Positions 1 through 7,929 are shown, counted from the stretch's first letter. The stretch is DNA of 19,928 nucleotides from an uncultured Clostridium sp. (GCA_900541315.1 UQJF01000044.1:1-19928), one strand, 5' to 3'. Notes: a model not told the origin generated them from the letters alone. A program made the numbers and translations.

Positions 1-48
1 CGAGATGTAGCTCCGTCTCGTGGGCTCGGAGATGTGTATAAGAGACAG
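1..48 (+). other. Illumina Nextera P7-side adapter (library artefact)
   Basis: Bases 15-48 match the Nextera read-2 adapter and end in the 19-base Tn5 mosaic end (30-48, finishing AAGAGACAG). The six bases before the index, CGAGAT, are the end of the P7 flow-cell oligo. GTAGCTCC (7-14) sits exactly where the 8-base i7 index belongs; from memory it equals the Nextera XT N718 index. This is not genomic DNA. Genomic sequence starts at 49. Confidence 0.98.
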
Positions 49-1845
49 ATCCAGGATAAAGCGGTTAAATTCTAACAGGGAGAAGTTATTTCCAAGCTGC
101 TGCTTTGCCTCTTCCTGCATGTTTAACAGTTCCAGATAGCCGGTATAGTAGGAGAGATAATTGGCCGGGTTTTCTACCACTTCATAGTAAATAGATGAGA
201 TCACAGATGGATCTTCCAGCTGGAAATACATGTTCAGATATTCACCCACCTGATCTATGTTCCAGCCTTCGTAGTGGATATTAATATCAAGGAGTGCATA
301 AAGGGCAAGTGTAAAGGCGGAATTGTGCTGCAGAAGCTGTCCCATATTCTCTTCAAGGCCATTATTTAGATTAAAAGCATAATATTCCGCATAAGTTCCC
401 CAACCTTCTGTGTAGCCCTGGAAATCAAGGACATTCCGCAGGTTACAGGTGTTTTTCTGGTTAAAATAAAGGGTCTGGTACATATGTCCCGGATAACCTT
501 CGTGTGCCATAGTGGTGTAGAGGGAATCGGAATCTGTACTTTTGTTATTGATGTAAATGGAATTATCCTCCGGCCGGTCAATAGGCACTTTCAGGTAGAA
601 GGCGGGACTTAAAAAGCCTTCCAATGTTTTAGGTACAGTTTTGATAATATAGTTACAGTCATTTACAGGGGGGAAATCTGTCTGGCACTGGGCTTTCAGA
701 TCTTCTAAAATGTCCTGGGGTTTTGTAAGGGTAAAAGTGGAAGTATCCAGTTTATCGCCTAAAGACGGATCATCATTTAACAGCTGGTTTACAGCGGTCA
801 GTTCCTTTGCCATCTGCTTGTTAATGGCCTGTTTTAATGCAGGAACATCACTGTAAGAAGTTCCGGTACTGGCATTTACCAGATATTCATAATATTTCCG
901 GCCTTCCGGGTAGTAGTAAAGCCCCTTGTCATTGGTCCCTTTTCCTTTTAAGCCTTCCAGACCGGTTATCAGCCTTTCATAGGCAGGAACGAAATGTTCG
1001 TCAATGGCTTTTTTGTTTTTTGCTTTATAATCAGCTTTTTCCTGGTCAGAAAGACCATCTATTGTATTTAAGCGGGAAGCAAAGGTTTCTGCCAAAAAGC
1101 TGTGGTCTGCGTCAATGAGATAGGCATTGCAGGAACGGATGATATTGTCAATGACTGTATCACACAGGCCAAGACCAGCCTGGGCCCGCTGTGTTTCAAA
1201 GGCAATGAGTGAGTCATAATAGGTATCAATGGATGATAAAAGAGACAGGTAATCGTCAATATCCTGTTTTTTGTAAAAGGTATATTCAGATAAAAGAATG
1301 GGAAGCTGGGACTGGATGCCAAGGGTGGTGGATAAAGGCTGGTCATACAGCTCTAATCCATCAGAGGACAGAAGGGTATTAATGTAGGAAGAAAGAATGG
1401 TATAGGTAAGCAGCTGGTCTTTGGATAAAAGGCGGGTATCCATGGCATCAAGGTCTGCTTTGACCTGTTTTGCATCTTCCATGTCCCTTTGTGTGTCTTC
1501 AGCCAGGGCAGTTCCAAGTGTCCGGTCATAATCTGTGATGCCGTAGCTTTCAGGGTCTGCCAGTGTATAGTGAAGAGTGAGAAGGGACTGGGCTGCTTCC
1601 TGCTTAAATAGGTTTTCCGTAAACTGGTCAAAGGCTTTTTGGGCCGCCAAAAGAGCTGTTTTGTCTGGCTGGTCGGTAGGATCTTCCAAAGAGCCGTTGC
1701 CTGCGGCTTTTGCAGTGGTCTCCAAAACCGTATTTTTTTCTGCTTCCGGTGTGGAGTTTGGAAAAAGTGAGCAGCCGGTAATAAGGCACAGGGATAATAC
1801 CAGTGCAAGGATGGCATGCAGATATTTTTGTGTTCGCTGTTTCAT
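49..1845 (-). CDS. DUF885-family lipoprotein, putative metallopeptidase-like (3' end cut by adapter)
   Basis: An uninterrupted minus-strand frame runs from ATG at 1845 to the edge of genomic DNA at 49 (599 codons, no stop), so the C-terminus is missing. The start is supported by AAAGGAG just upstream (about 1852-1858). The N-terminus has a basic MKQR start, a hydrophobic stretch and the lipobox LITGC, with the lipidated Cys at 25, so an exported lipoprotein on the outer face of the membrane is expected. The family call rests on HEGYPGH at about residues 448-454, followed by YTEGWGTYAEYY (Glu about 480). This is the signature of the DUF885/COG4805 family and resembles a zinc-peptidase HExxxxH centre. 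Family proteins are roughly 550-620 residues, so little should be missing. Substrate and activity are not established. It is divergent from metG. Confidence 0.88.
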
Positions 1846-1915
1846 AGAAATCTCCTTTTTGGGATACAATGACCATCCTGATGCCAGAGTGCAGTGGACG
1901 GTGTTCTTTGAGATG

Positions 1916-1944
1916 ATTATATATTATATGTAGGAAAATTACAA
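1916..1944 (-). promoter_or_regulatory. Putative sigma-A promoter for the DUF885 lipoprotein gene
   Basis: On the minus strand TTGTAA (1944-1939) and TATAAT (1921-1916) are separated by exactly 17 bases. This lies about 70 bases upstream of the ATG at 1845. The -10 is perfect and the -35 matches 4 of 6. Confidence 0.55.
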
Positions 1945-1964
1945 CGTATGTGGCATAGGGCGTC

Positions 1965-1993
1965 TTGACGAAAGCCGCCTAAACGCTTATACT
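1965..1993 (+). promoter_or_regulatory. Sigma-A promoter for metG
   Basis: TTGACG (1965-1970), a 17-base spacer and TATACT (1988-1993) lie about 50 bases before the metG start. A CCCCAAAAGGGG palindrome (2009-2020) falls in the short leader. The leader is too short for a T-box or SAM riboswitch. Confidence 0.75.
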
Positions 1994-2041
1994 TACATCA
2001 TTAGAATGCCCCAAAAGGGGGATGGAAAGAGGGATTTAAAT

Positions 2042-4024
2042 ATGTGTCAGGATTGTAAGAAAAAGCCGTATTATATTACAACTGCCATCGCATATGCTTC
2101 CGGTAAGCCGCATATCGGCAACACCTATGAGATCGTGCTGGCAGATAGTATTGCAAGATATAAGAGAGCCCAGGGCTATGATGTGTTCTTCCAGACAGGT
2201 ACTGATGAACACGGACAGAAGATCGAGGAGAAGGCAGAGGCTGCAGGCATTACTCCAAAGGAGTTTGTGGACAAGGCTGCAGGGGAGATCAGACGTATCT
2301 GGGATCTGATGAACACTTCCTATGATAAGTTTATCCGCACCACAGATGCTGACCATGAAGCACAGGTACAGAAGATTTTTAAGAAGCTCTATGACCAGGG
2401 CGATATTTACAAAGGCGCTTATGAGGGACTTTACTGTACTCCATGTGAGTCTTTCTGGACTCCATCTCAGTTAGTAGATGGAAAGTGCCCTGACTGTGGC
2501 AGAGAGGTTAAGCCGGCAAAGGAAGAGGCATATTTCTTCCGTATGAGTAAATATGCTCCTCAGCTGATCGAGTACATTAACGCTCATCCTGAGTTTATCC
2601 AGCCTGTTTCCAGAAAGAATGAGATGATGAACAACTTCCTTCTTCCGGGACTTCAGGATCTGTGTGTATCTAGAACTACCTTTGACTGGGGTATTCCGGT
2701 ATCTTTCGATCCAAAGCATGTTACCTATGTATGGCTGGATGCGCTGACCAACTATATTACCGGTATCGGCTATGACTGCGATGGAAACAGCACTGACCAG
2801 TTTAAGAAATACTGGCCTGCAGACCTGCATCTGATCGGTAAGGATATTATCCGTTTCCATACTATTTACTGGCCGATCTTCCTGATGGCTTTAGGCGTAC
2901 CCCTTCCAAAACAGGTATTTGGTCATCCGTGGCTGCTTCAGGGTGATGGCAAGATGAGCAAATCCAAGGGAAATGTTCTTTATGCAGATACTCTGGTAGA
3001 TTTCTTCGGCGTAGATGCAGTGCGTTACTTTGTGCTTCATGAAATGCCATTTGAAAATGACGGCGTTATCTCCTGGGAGCTGATGGTAGAGCGTATGAAC
3101 TCTGACCTGGCAAATATCCTTGGAAACCTTGTAAACCGTACTATTTCCATGAGCAACAAGTACTTTGGCGGTGTTGTAGAGAACAAAGGCGCTGCAGAAG
3201 CTGTTGATGAAGATTTAAAGGCTGTTGTATTAGATGAAGTTAAGAAGGTTGACGCAAAAATGGCCCAGCTGCGTGTGGCAGATGCCATGACAGAGATCTT
3301 CGGCATTTTCAGAAGATGCAACAAGTACATTGACGAGACAACTCCATGGACTCTTGCAAAGGATGAGGCTAAGAAAGACCGTCTTGCAACTGTTCTTTAC
3401 AACCTGACAGAGGCTATTACTATCGGTGCTTCCCTGTTAGAGGCATTTATGCCTGAGACTTCTGAAAAGATCTTAGCCCAGTTAAATACAAAGAAGAGAG
3501 AGCTGGATGAAATGGATACTTTTGGTCTGTATCCTTCAGGAAATAAGGTAACAGACAAGCCTGAGATCCTTTTTGCCCGTATGGATATTAAGGAAGTTAT
3601 GGCAAAAGTAGAGGAAATGCATGCAGCTGCAGCAGCAGAAACTGCAAAACCGGCAGAAGAGGCAGCTGAGGATGACGGCATCGACTTAGAGCCAAAGGCT
3701 GAGATCACCTACGATGATTTTGCAAAACTGCAGTTCCAGATCGGTGAGATCGTTAAGTGCGAAGCAGTGTCGAAGTCCAAAAAACTTCTCTGCTCCCAGG
3801 TAAAGATCGGAACTAAGACCCGCCAGATCGTAAGCGGCATCAAGGCTCATTATTCACCAGAGGAAATGGTAGGAAAGAAGGTTATGGTAGTAACCAACTT
3901 AAAGCCTGCTAAATTAGCCGGAGTCGTATCCGAAGGCATGATCCTGTGTGCAGAAGATGCAGAGGGAAATCTGTCCTTAATGGTACCGGAGAAGAAGATG
4001 CCAGCCGGAGCTGAGATCTGTTAA
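2042..4024 (+). CDS. metG: Methionine--tRNA ligase
   Basis: This class I synthetase charges tRNA-Met with methionine in the cytoplasm. The protein has 660 residues from the chosen start. Visible motifs are the HIGH-type HIGN at 24-27, a four-Cys zinc knuckle (C132, C135, C149, C152) and KMSKS at 304-308. A C-terminal EMAP II/Trbp111-like tRNA-binding domain spans about 558-660 and contains IVSGI and NLKPAKLAG stretches; it usually supports dimerisation. An Ala/Glu-rich linker precedes it. ATG 2042 is preferred over ATG 2006 because AGAGGG (2028-2033) lies 8 bases before 2042, while 2006 has no ribosome binding site and adds 12 non-conserved residues. A promoter upstream and a terminator downstream suggest its own transcription unit. 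Confidence 0.98.
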   Translation: MCQDCKKKPYYITTAIAYASGKPHIGNTYEIVLADSIARYKRAQGYDVFFQTGTDEHGQKIEEKAEAAGITPKEFVDKAAGEIRRIWDLMNTSYDKFIRTTDADHEAQVQKIFKKLYDQGDIYKGAYEGLYCTPCESFWTPSQLVDGKCPDCGREVKPAKEEAYFFRMSKYAPQLIEYINAHPEFIQPVSRKNEMMNNFLLPGLQDLCVSRTTFDWGIPVSFDPKHVTYVWLDALTNYITGIGYDCDGNSTDQFKKYWPADLHLIGKDIIRFHTIYWPIFLMALGVPLPKQVFGHPWLLQGDGKMSKSKGNVLYADTLVDFFGVDAVRYFVLHEMPFENDGVISWELMVERMNSDLANILGNLVNRTISMSNKYFGGVVENKGAAEAVDEDLKAVVLDEVKKVDAKMAQLRVADAMTEIFGIFRRCNKYIDETTPWTLAKDEAKKDRLATVLYNLTEAITIGASLLEAFMPETSEKILAQLNTKKRELDEMDTFGLYPSGNKVTDKPEILFARMDIKEVMAKVEEMHAAAAAETAKPAEEAAEDDGIDLEPKAEITYDDFAKLQFQIGEIVKCEAVSKSKKLLCSQVKIGTKTRQIVSGIKAHYSPEEMVGKKVMVVTNLKPAKLAGVVSEGMILCAEDAEGNLSLMVPEKKMPAGAEIC

Positions 4025-4121
4025 TTGATCAGCAGATGCAAATGCTGCTTGATAGTGGAATTATTATAAATGTGTTTTTTGTCTGCGGTTGCAGATATTT
4101 GAGTGTATATAAGTGAGATGT

Positions 4122-4152
4122 AAAGGGAGAGGAAAAATTCCCCTCCCTTTTT
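4122..4152 (+). terminator. Rho-independent terminator after metG
   Basis: AAAGGGAG pairs with CTCCCTTT, continues past one A-C mismatch into GGAA/TTCC with an AAA loop, and is followed by Ts. It lies about 100 bases after the metG stop and before moeA. Confidence 0.8.
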
Positions 4153-4219
4153 CGCGCATATACGGGACTTTTTAAGTAAGATTTCGAGAGAACATTAAGC
4201 AAGCACAGGAGGAATGATC

Positions 4220-5416
4220 ATGAGAATCAGTCTGGAACAGGCACTTAATATCCTTATGGATCATGTAACACATGGAAAAACAGAGAGAAAAACTTTGGAG
4301 GACTGCCTGGGGCTGGTACTTTCGGAAGATGTGTATGCACTTCTTGATATGCCTCCCTTCAGCCGCTCTGCGCAGGATGGGTATGCTTTGTGCTCTAAGG
4401 ACAGCATAGGGGCCACTGGAGAGAACCCGGTTAAGCTGAAGGTTACAGGAAAGATTTATGCAGGGGATCATCTGGATGTGCAGGTCAGACCAGGAGAGGC
4501 AGTCCGGATCATGACAGGGGCAATGGTCCCGGTGGGCGCAGACTGTGTCCTTCGTCAGGAAGATACAGATGAAGGAGAAGATGTGGTTCAGATTTATAAA
4601 GAGGTAGAACCTAGCTGCAGCATCTGTTTTAAAGGAGAAGAGTATAAAAAAGGCCATACATTGCTTCACGCAGGTACAAAGATCGATGCAGCAGCTCTGG
4701 CTGTTGCCAGTGGAAACGGCATTATGGAACTGCCTGTTTATAGGCGGGTAAAAGCAGCAGTGGTTTCTTCAGGCAGTGAGGTAGTAGAGCCGGGAACACC
4801 ATTGACTCCCGGAAAAATATATAATACCAATACTGTATACATGAAAGCACGTTTACACCAGTTAGGCGCCCAGGTAATGATGAGCCGGACCGTGGGAGAT
4901 GAGCTGGAGATCATGGAAGAAGCATTAAAAGAAGCAGCAAACCAGGCAGAACTGGTGATCACCACCGGTGGTGTTTCCGTAGGTCAGAAAGACCTGACAG
5001 AAGAAGCGCTGCTTTCTATTGGGGCAGAGATCTTGTTTCACGGTATTGCCATTAAACCGGGAATGCCTACCCTTGCAGCTGAAAAAGACGGAGTCTTGTT
5101 TATAGGGCTTTCCGGCAATCCATTTTCTGCGGCAATCCCATTTGAAATGTTTGTACGTGAGATCCTGTCATTAAAAATGGGCGATCCGGATCTGAAACTG
5201 CGTCGGGAAACTCTTACCGCTGTAACCGGTTTCTCAAAAAACAGCAGAAGGCGTCGCTTTTTAAGAGGAAAAGCAGAAGGAAAGGAAGTATGGCTTCCAG
5301 ACCAACAGGCCAATGGGCAGATGCGCAGTATGGTAGGCTGTAACTGCCTGATCGAGATACCGGCAGGAAGCGGACCGGTAAAAGCAGGGGATAAGGTAGA
5401 GGTGCTGTGGCTGTAA
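4220..5416 (+). CDS. moeA: Molybdopterin molybdenumtransferase MoeA
   Basis: MoeA inserts molybdate into adenylylated molybdopterin, the last general step of molybdenum cofactor synthesis. The protein has 398 residues, the normal family length. Diagnostic stretches are PPFSRSAQDGYAL near residue 50 (usual form RSAMDGYA), the MoCF-domain motif TTGGVSVGQKD near 255, IKPGMPTLAA near 280, GLSGNPFSA near 300, and a C-terminal beta-barrel domain (domain IV). ATG 4220 is chosen because AGGAGG at 4207-4212 sits 7 bases before it but only 1 base before the in-frame ATG at 4214. No other Moco gene is adjacent. The nearby guanine permease and deaminase lead towards xanthine, whose oxidation usually needs a Moco enzyme, so a functional link is possible but inferred. 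No Moco riboswitch was seen upstream. Confidence 0.95.
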   Translation: MRISLEQALNILMDHVTHGKTERKTLEDCLGLVLSEDVYALLDMPPFSRSAQDGYALCSKDSIGATGENPVKLKVTGKIYAGDHLDVQVRPGEAVRIMTGAMVPVGADCVLRQEDTDEGEDVVQIYKEVEPSCSICFKGEEYKKGHTLLHAGTKIDAAALAVASGNGIMELPVYRRVKAAVVSSGSEVVEPGTPLTPGKIYNTNTVYMKARLHQLGAQVMMSRTVGDELEIMEEALKEAANQAELVITTGGVSVGQKDLTEEALLSIGAEILFHGIAIKPGMPTLAAEKDGVLFIGLSGNPFSAAIPFEMFVREILSLKMGDPDLKLRRETLTAVTGFSKNSRRRRFLRGKAEGKEVWLPDQQANGQMRSMVGCNCLIEIPAGSGPVKAGDKVEVLWL

Positions 5417-5457
5417 CGGTATTTTAGCGGCAGGGGCATTTTTATTACGATGAATAC

Positions 5458-5486
5458 TTGATTTAGGGGTTAGCATATGTTATAAT
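5458..5486 (+). promoter_or_regulatory. Strong promoter facing the small toxin gene (antisense RNA promoter)
   Basis: TTGATT (5458-5463), a 17-base spacer and a perfect TATAAT (5481-5486) give a predicted start near 5493. No coding sequence follows on the plus strand. The transcript would run into the terminator and 3' end of the minus-strand 31-residue gene, so an antisense regulatory RNA is the simplest reading. Confidence 0.65.
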
Positions 5487-5492
5487 GTTGGT

Positions 5493-5577
5493 AGCCGAGA
5501 AAAGATATGGGTGTGTCATTTGACCGCCAAAAAAGAATCCCCAGCAGTTGCAGCTGCTGGGGATTCATCTCTCTTTG
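5493..5577 (+). ncRNA. Putative antisense RNA (type I antitoxin candidate)
   Basis: The 5' end is set by the promoter at 5458-5486. The 3' end is a guess: the hairpin at 5535-5566 is followed on this strand by a moderately T-rich ATCTCTCTTT and could terminate transcription in both directions. The RNA would be complementary to the 3' UTR and terminator of the minus-strand peptide mRNA. This resembles the arrangement known for TxpA/RatA and BsrG/SR4 in Bacillus. If it reads through the hairpin it would also cover the end of the coding region from 5601. Confidence 0.4.
5529..5566 (-). terminator. Strong rho-independent terminator of the small peptide gene
   Basis: On the minus strand GAATCCCCAGCAG pairs perfectly with CTGCTGGGGATTC across a 6-base loop (stem 13 bp), directly followed by TTTTTT (5534-5529). 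It lies about 35 bases after the peptide stop codon. Confidence 0.9.
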
Positions 5578-5600
5578 TGCGGTTGAGAATCCGCTTTAGG

Positions 5601-5696
5601 CTAATTGTCGCGATCATGTCTGTCTAGCCATTTGCATATGTAGTAGCCAACTACTTCTGCTGCGACCGACACTAGAAAAGATATGAATATAGCCAT
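5601..5696 (-). CDS. 31-residue membrane peptide, type I toxin-like
   Basis: ATG at 5696 to TAG at 5603-5601 encodes 31 residues. AAAGGAGG lies 7 bases before the ATG, as good a ribosome binding site as any in the window. Residues 2-20 form one hydrophobic helix (starting AIFISFLVSVAAEVVG), and a charged tail CKWLDRHDRDN follows. This matches the design of small membrane toxins of Gram-positive type I toxin-antitoxin loci (TxpA, BsrG, Fst class), and very short peptides with a similar YYICKWLD tail are, from memory, frequent in Lachnospiraceae genomes. Its own promoter, leader hairpin, terminator and an opposing promoter support a real gene. The acidic residue inside the helix (E14) is unusual. 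Toxicity is inferred, not shown. A small membrane regulator is the alternative. Confidence 0.75.
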   Translation of the reverse strand: MAIFISFLVSVAAEVVGYYICKWLDRHDRDN

Positions 5697-5711
5697 TCTC
5701 CCGCCTCCTTT

Positions 5712-5739
5712 CTGTTGCCAGAATAGGGTGCGACAACAG
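5712..5739 (-). promoter_or_regulatory. 5' UTR hairpin just upstream of the toxin ribosome binding site
   Basis: In the predicted mRNA the leader begins near CTGTTG (5739-5734), which pairs with CAACAG (5717-5712). This places a stem directly against the AAAGGAGG ribosome binding site. Such leader structures limit translation in several type I toxin mRNAs. Confidence 0.5.
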
Positions 5740-5743
5740 ATTG

Positions 5744-5772
5744 ATTATAACATGGGGCGGGGGATTTTACAA
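5744..5772 (-). promoter_or_regulatory. Promoter of the small peptide gene
   Basis: Minus-strand TTGTAA (5772-5767), a 17-base spacer and a perfect TATAAT (5749-5744) predict a start near 5737. Together with the terminator this defines a monocistronic mRNA of about 210 bases. Confidence 0.7.
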
Positions 5773-5943
5773 TAAGGCTTTTTGGGAGTTTAAGAGCTAA
5801 AAAGTAAATAACAGTGCTGAGGTCTAGAGGCTGTAGCGCTCGATTATCAAAAGATGAACGATTGCACAAAAAATGTAAATTATCAACAAAATTATTGTAT
5901 AATATACACAAAAACAAAAAATATTTTCGATACTTATTATCAA
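5773..5943. other. AT-rich intergenic spacer without recognised feature
   Basis: This stretch lies between the small peptide promoter and the riboswitch promoter. It is AT-rich and contains a second TATAAT near 5898 without a good -35. No convincing reading frame or hairpin was seen. Confidence 0.5.
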
Positions 5944-5972
5944 TAGACACCGGACTTTTTTAATCTTATAAT
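5944..5972 (+). promoter_or_regulatory. Promoter of the guanine riboswitch-permease-deaminase unit
   Basis: TAGACA (5944-5949, five of six to consensus), a 17-base spacer and TATAAT (5967-5972) predict a start near 5980, about 20 bases before the riboswitch P1 stem. Confidence 0.75.
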
Positions 5973-5999
5973 AAAGATAACTTCATAAAGCAGATTTCA

Positions 6000-6061
6000 T
6001 ATGTATATTCCGGAGATGGGTCCGGAGTTTCTACCAACTACCGTAAAGAGTTGACTACATA
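6000..6061 (+). promoter_or_regulatory. Purine riboswitch aptamer, guanine type
   Basis: The three-way junction aligns with the Bacillus xpt aptamer. P1 is TATGTA (6000-6005) with TACATA (6056-6061). P2 is TCCGGA (6009-6014) with TCCGGA (6021-6026). J2/3 contains GTTTCTACC (6027-6035). P3 is AACTA/GAGTT closed by the L3 loop CCGTAAA (6041-6047). The specificity base after P3 (GAC, 6055) is C, which in this class selects guanine or hypoxanthine; adenine sensors have U. Guanine binding should stabilise P1 and allow the downstream terminator to form, switching off the permease and deaminase. Confidence 0.93.
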
Positions 6062-6088
6062 GTGTATATGGCAGGTAAGTACTTGTTG

Positions 6089-6163
6089 TATGTAAATGCG
6101 TGCGGTTTTGGTGACAGATGAAGATCGATCCAGTAAGGAGCCGCACATATCGCGGCTCCTTTT
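6089..6163 (+). terminator. Riboswitch expression platform: antiterminator and terminator
   Basis: The terminator is a perfect 10-bp stem, AAGGAGCCGC (6135-6144) with GCGGCTCCTT (6152-6161), followed by Ts. Alternative pairings are visible. TATGTA recurs at 6089-6094 and can capture the 3' strand of P1 (6056-6061). GTGCGG (6100-6105) can pair with CCGCAC (6141-6146) and, with wobbles, neighbouring bases, which breaks the terminator. This is a standard ligand-off transcription-attenuation design. Confidence 0.88.
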
Positions 6164-6478
6164 ATAATGTTCTCCCGGAATCTTTCTGTGTCTGATCTTG
6201 TGAGTAAATTTTTTGTCAGATGCATCTGGCAGAAAATCAGCTGCAAGATCAGGTGCAGGAAAGACTCTGAGAGGACACAATGCCAGATATCTGGAAAAAA
6301 CTGTGGGCTGCAGATCCTGTAAGCCTGCAGGTATAGATGAGCGCATGAAATACTTTGAGCAACGGGGAAGCTTAAAGGCTGGAAAGATCAGAAAAAATCG
6401 CAAAAAGGGGGGTATAGTGGACACCAGAACGCAGACGGCTGTTAGTGAAGGAAATATGTGAAAGTGAGGCTTTATTTT
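6164..6478 (+). other. Long leader between riboswitch terminator and permease
   Basis: About 300 bases separate the terminator from the permease start, longer than usual for such riboswitch genes. One reading frame without an ATG start (TTG 6213 to TGA 6459-6461) crosses it, lysine/arginine-rich and without a convincing ribosome binding site. No second riboswitch or terminator was recognised. Confidence 0.5.
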
Positions 6479-7894
6479 ATGGAAAAAAGGGAAGGTTTTT
6501 TCGGAAGATTTTTTGGGATTTCACAGAGTGGATCAAACATGCGTACAGAGATATTGGCAGGCATTACAACCTTTATCACAGTTGCCTATATCCTGATCTT
6601 AAATCCACAGATCTTAGCAGATCCATTTGTGATCACCGGTGATGTGGCAATGGCGGCAAAGGTATCAAATGGTGTGTTCATTGGTACTTGTATCGGTGCG
6701 TTTATCGGAACCTTTCTCTGTGCTGTTTATGCTAAAGTACCATTGGCACAGGCACCTGGAATGGGATTAAATGCATTTTTTGCGTACACAGTAGTCTTAG
6801 GAATGGGTTATACCTATAACCAGACACTGACCATTGTATTTTTATCAGGTGTGTTGTTTATTGTGATCACAGTGGTGGGCCTTCGCCAGGCGATCATCCG
6901 GGCCATACCGGAATCTATTAAAATGGCGATCACACCGGGAATCGGGCTTTTCATTACGATCATAGGACTGAAAAATGCAGGTATCGTTGTCAGCAATCCG
7001 TCTACACTGGTAAGTATGGTAGACTTTGCACAGTGGAGAAATGGTGGGAATACAGAACTGATCTGCGGAGCACTGGTTGCTTTATTCGGTCTGATCGTGA
7101 TCAGTGTTTTAAATGCAAGAAAAGTAAAAGGCTCTATCTTTTTAGGGATCGTGGCAGCAACTTTAGCAGGTATTCCCTTAGGCGTTACAAAATTATCATC
7201 CTTTGATCTGAATCTGGCAAATAAATTCAGGGATTTTGGGGAAGTATCTCTGTTTAAGCTGGATATAGCCGGATTATTTGAAGGAAAGAGCGTGACAGAA
7301 GCTGTATTTATCATTATCATGCTTGTGCTTAGCTTCTCACTGGTAAATATGTTTGACTCTATGGGAACACTGATGGGAGCAGGAAGACAGTCTGGTCTGG
7401 TGGATGAAAACGGGGAAGTCATCCACATGCAGGAAGCGTTAATGGCAGATGCTATCTCTACAGCAGCAGGAGCATTAATGGGAACTTCTACAGTTACAAC
7501 GGTTGTAGAGTCCAGTGCAGGTATTGCAGAAGGCGGAAGAACAGGAATGACCAGTCTTGTAACAGCAGTTGCTTTTCTGGCAGCCATTGTGTTTGCACCG
7601 GTAGTTGGCATCGTACCTGCAGCAGCAACTGCTCCGGCACTGATCTTCGTAGGTGTGCTGATGCTTAGAAATATCAAAGATGTGGATTTTTCTGAGCCAA
7701 CAGATGCAGTGGCATCCTTCTGTACGGTTGTATTTATGCCATTTACCTATTCGATCGCAAATGGTATTGCAATGGGTCTGATTACTTACTGTCTGTTAAA
7801 GGTTTTCACTAACAAGGCGAAAGAGGTAGAGGTACTTACATCAGTAATTGCAGTAGTATTCGTTTTCCGCTATGCATTTATGACATTAGGGTAA
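6479..7894 (+). CDS. pbuG: NCS2/AzgA-family guanine/hypoxanthine permease
   Basis: This membrane protein belongs to the AzgA-like branch of the NCS2 purine permeases (COG2252: PbuG/PbuO, GhxP, AdeP), proton-coupled importers of guanine, hypoxanthine or adenine. From ATG 6479 it has 471 residues, typical for the branch. Recognisable parts are TEILAGITTFITVAYIL near the N-terminus, the APGMGLNAFFAY stretch, FDSMGTLMGAGRQSG and GTSTVTTVVESSAGIAEGGRTG in the substrate-binding half, with about 12-14 hydrophobic segments overall. An in-frame GTG at 6458, with GAAGGA 5 bases upstream, would add seven residues; ATG 6479 with GTGAGG upstream fits the usual family N-terminus better. The guanine riboswitch upstream and guanine deaminase downstream favour guanine as a substrate; exact specificity is not proven. 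Confidence 0.93.
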   Translation: MEKREGFFGRFFGISQSGSNMRTEILAGITTFITVAYILILNPQILADPFVITGDVAMAAKVSNGVFIGTCIGAFIGTFLCAVYAKVPLAQAPGMGLNAFFAYTVVLGMGYTYNQTLTIVFLSGVLFIVITVVGLRQAIIRAIPESIKMAITPGIGLFITIIGLKNAGIVVSNPSTLVSMVDFAQWRNGGNTELICGALVALFGLIVISVLNARKVKGSIFLGIVAATLAGIPLGVTKLSSFDLNLANKFRDFGEVSLFKLDIAGLFEGKSVTEAVFIIIMLVLSFSLVNMFDSMGTLMGAGRQSGLVDENGEVIHMQEALMADAISTAAGALMGTSTVTTVVESSAGIAEGGRTGMTSLVTAVAFLAAIVFAPVVGIVPAAATAPALIFVGVLMLRNIKDVDFSEPTDAVASFCTVVFMPFTYSIANGIAMGLITYCLLKVFTNKAKEVEVLTSVIAVVFVFRYAFMTLG

Positions 7895-7929
7895 AAATGT
7901 CCGGGGTTCTGGGGTCAAGGAGGAAACAT

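Noticed and set aside
1577..1933. Plus-strand frame opposite the lipoprotein N-terminus and its promoter
   Set aside because: It is antisense to a well-supported lipoprotein gene, lacks a ribosome binding site and shows no recognisable protein.
1994..2041. T-box or SAM riboswitch in front of metG
   Set aside because: The leader from the predicted promoter is only about 40 bases, too short for either class.
4025..4213. Moco riboswitch upstream of moeA
   Set aside because: Most of the space is taken by the metG terminator, and no conserved Moco-RNA core was seen.
6814..7677. Long minus-strand frame (287 codons) opposite the permease
   Set aside because: It is a shadow of a strongly recognised membrane transporter; the translation is Thr/Ser/Pro/Ile-rich without domain features.
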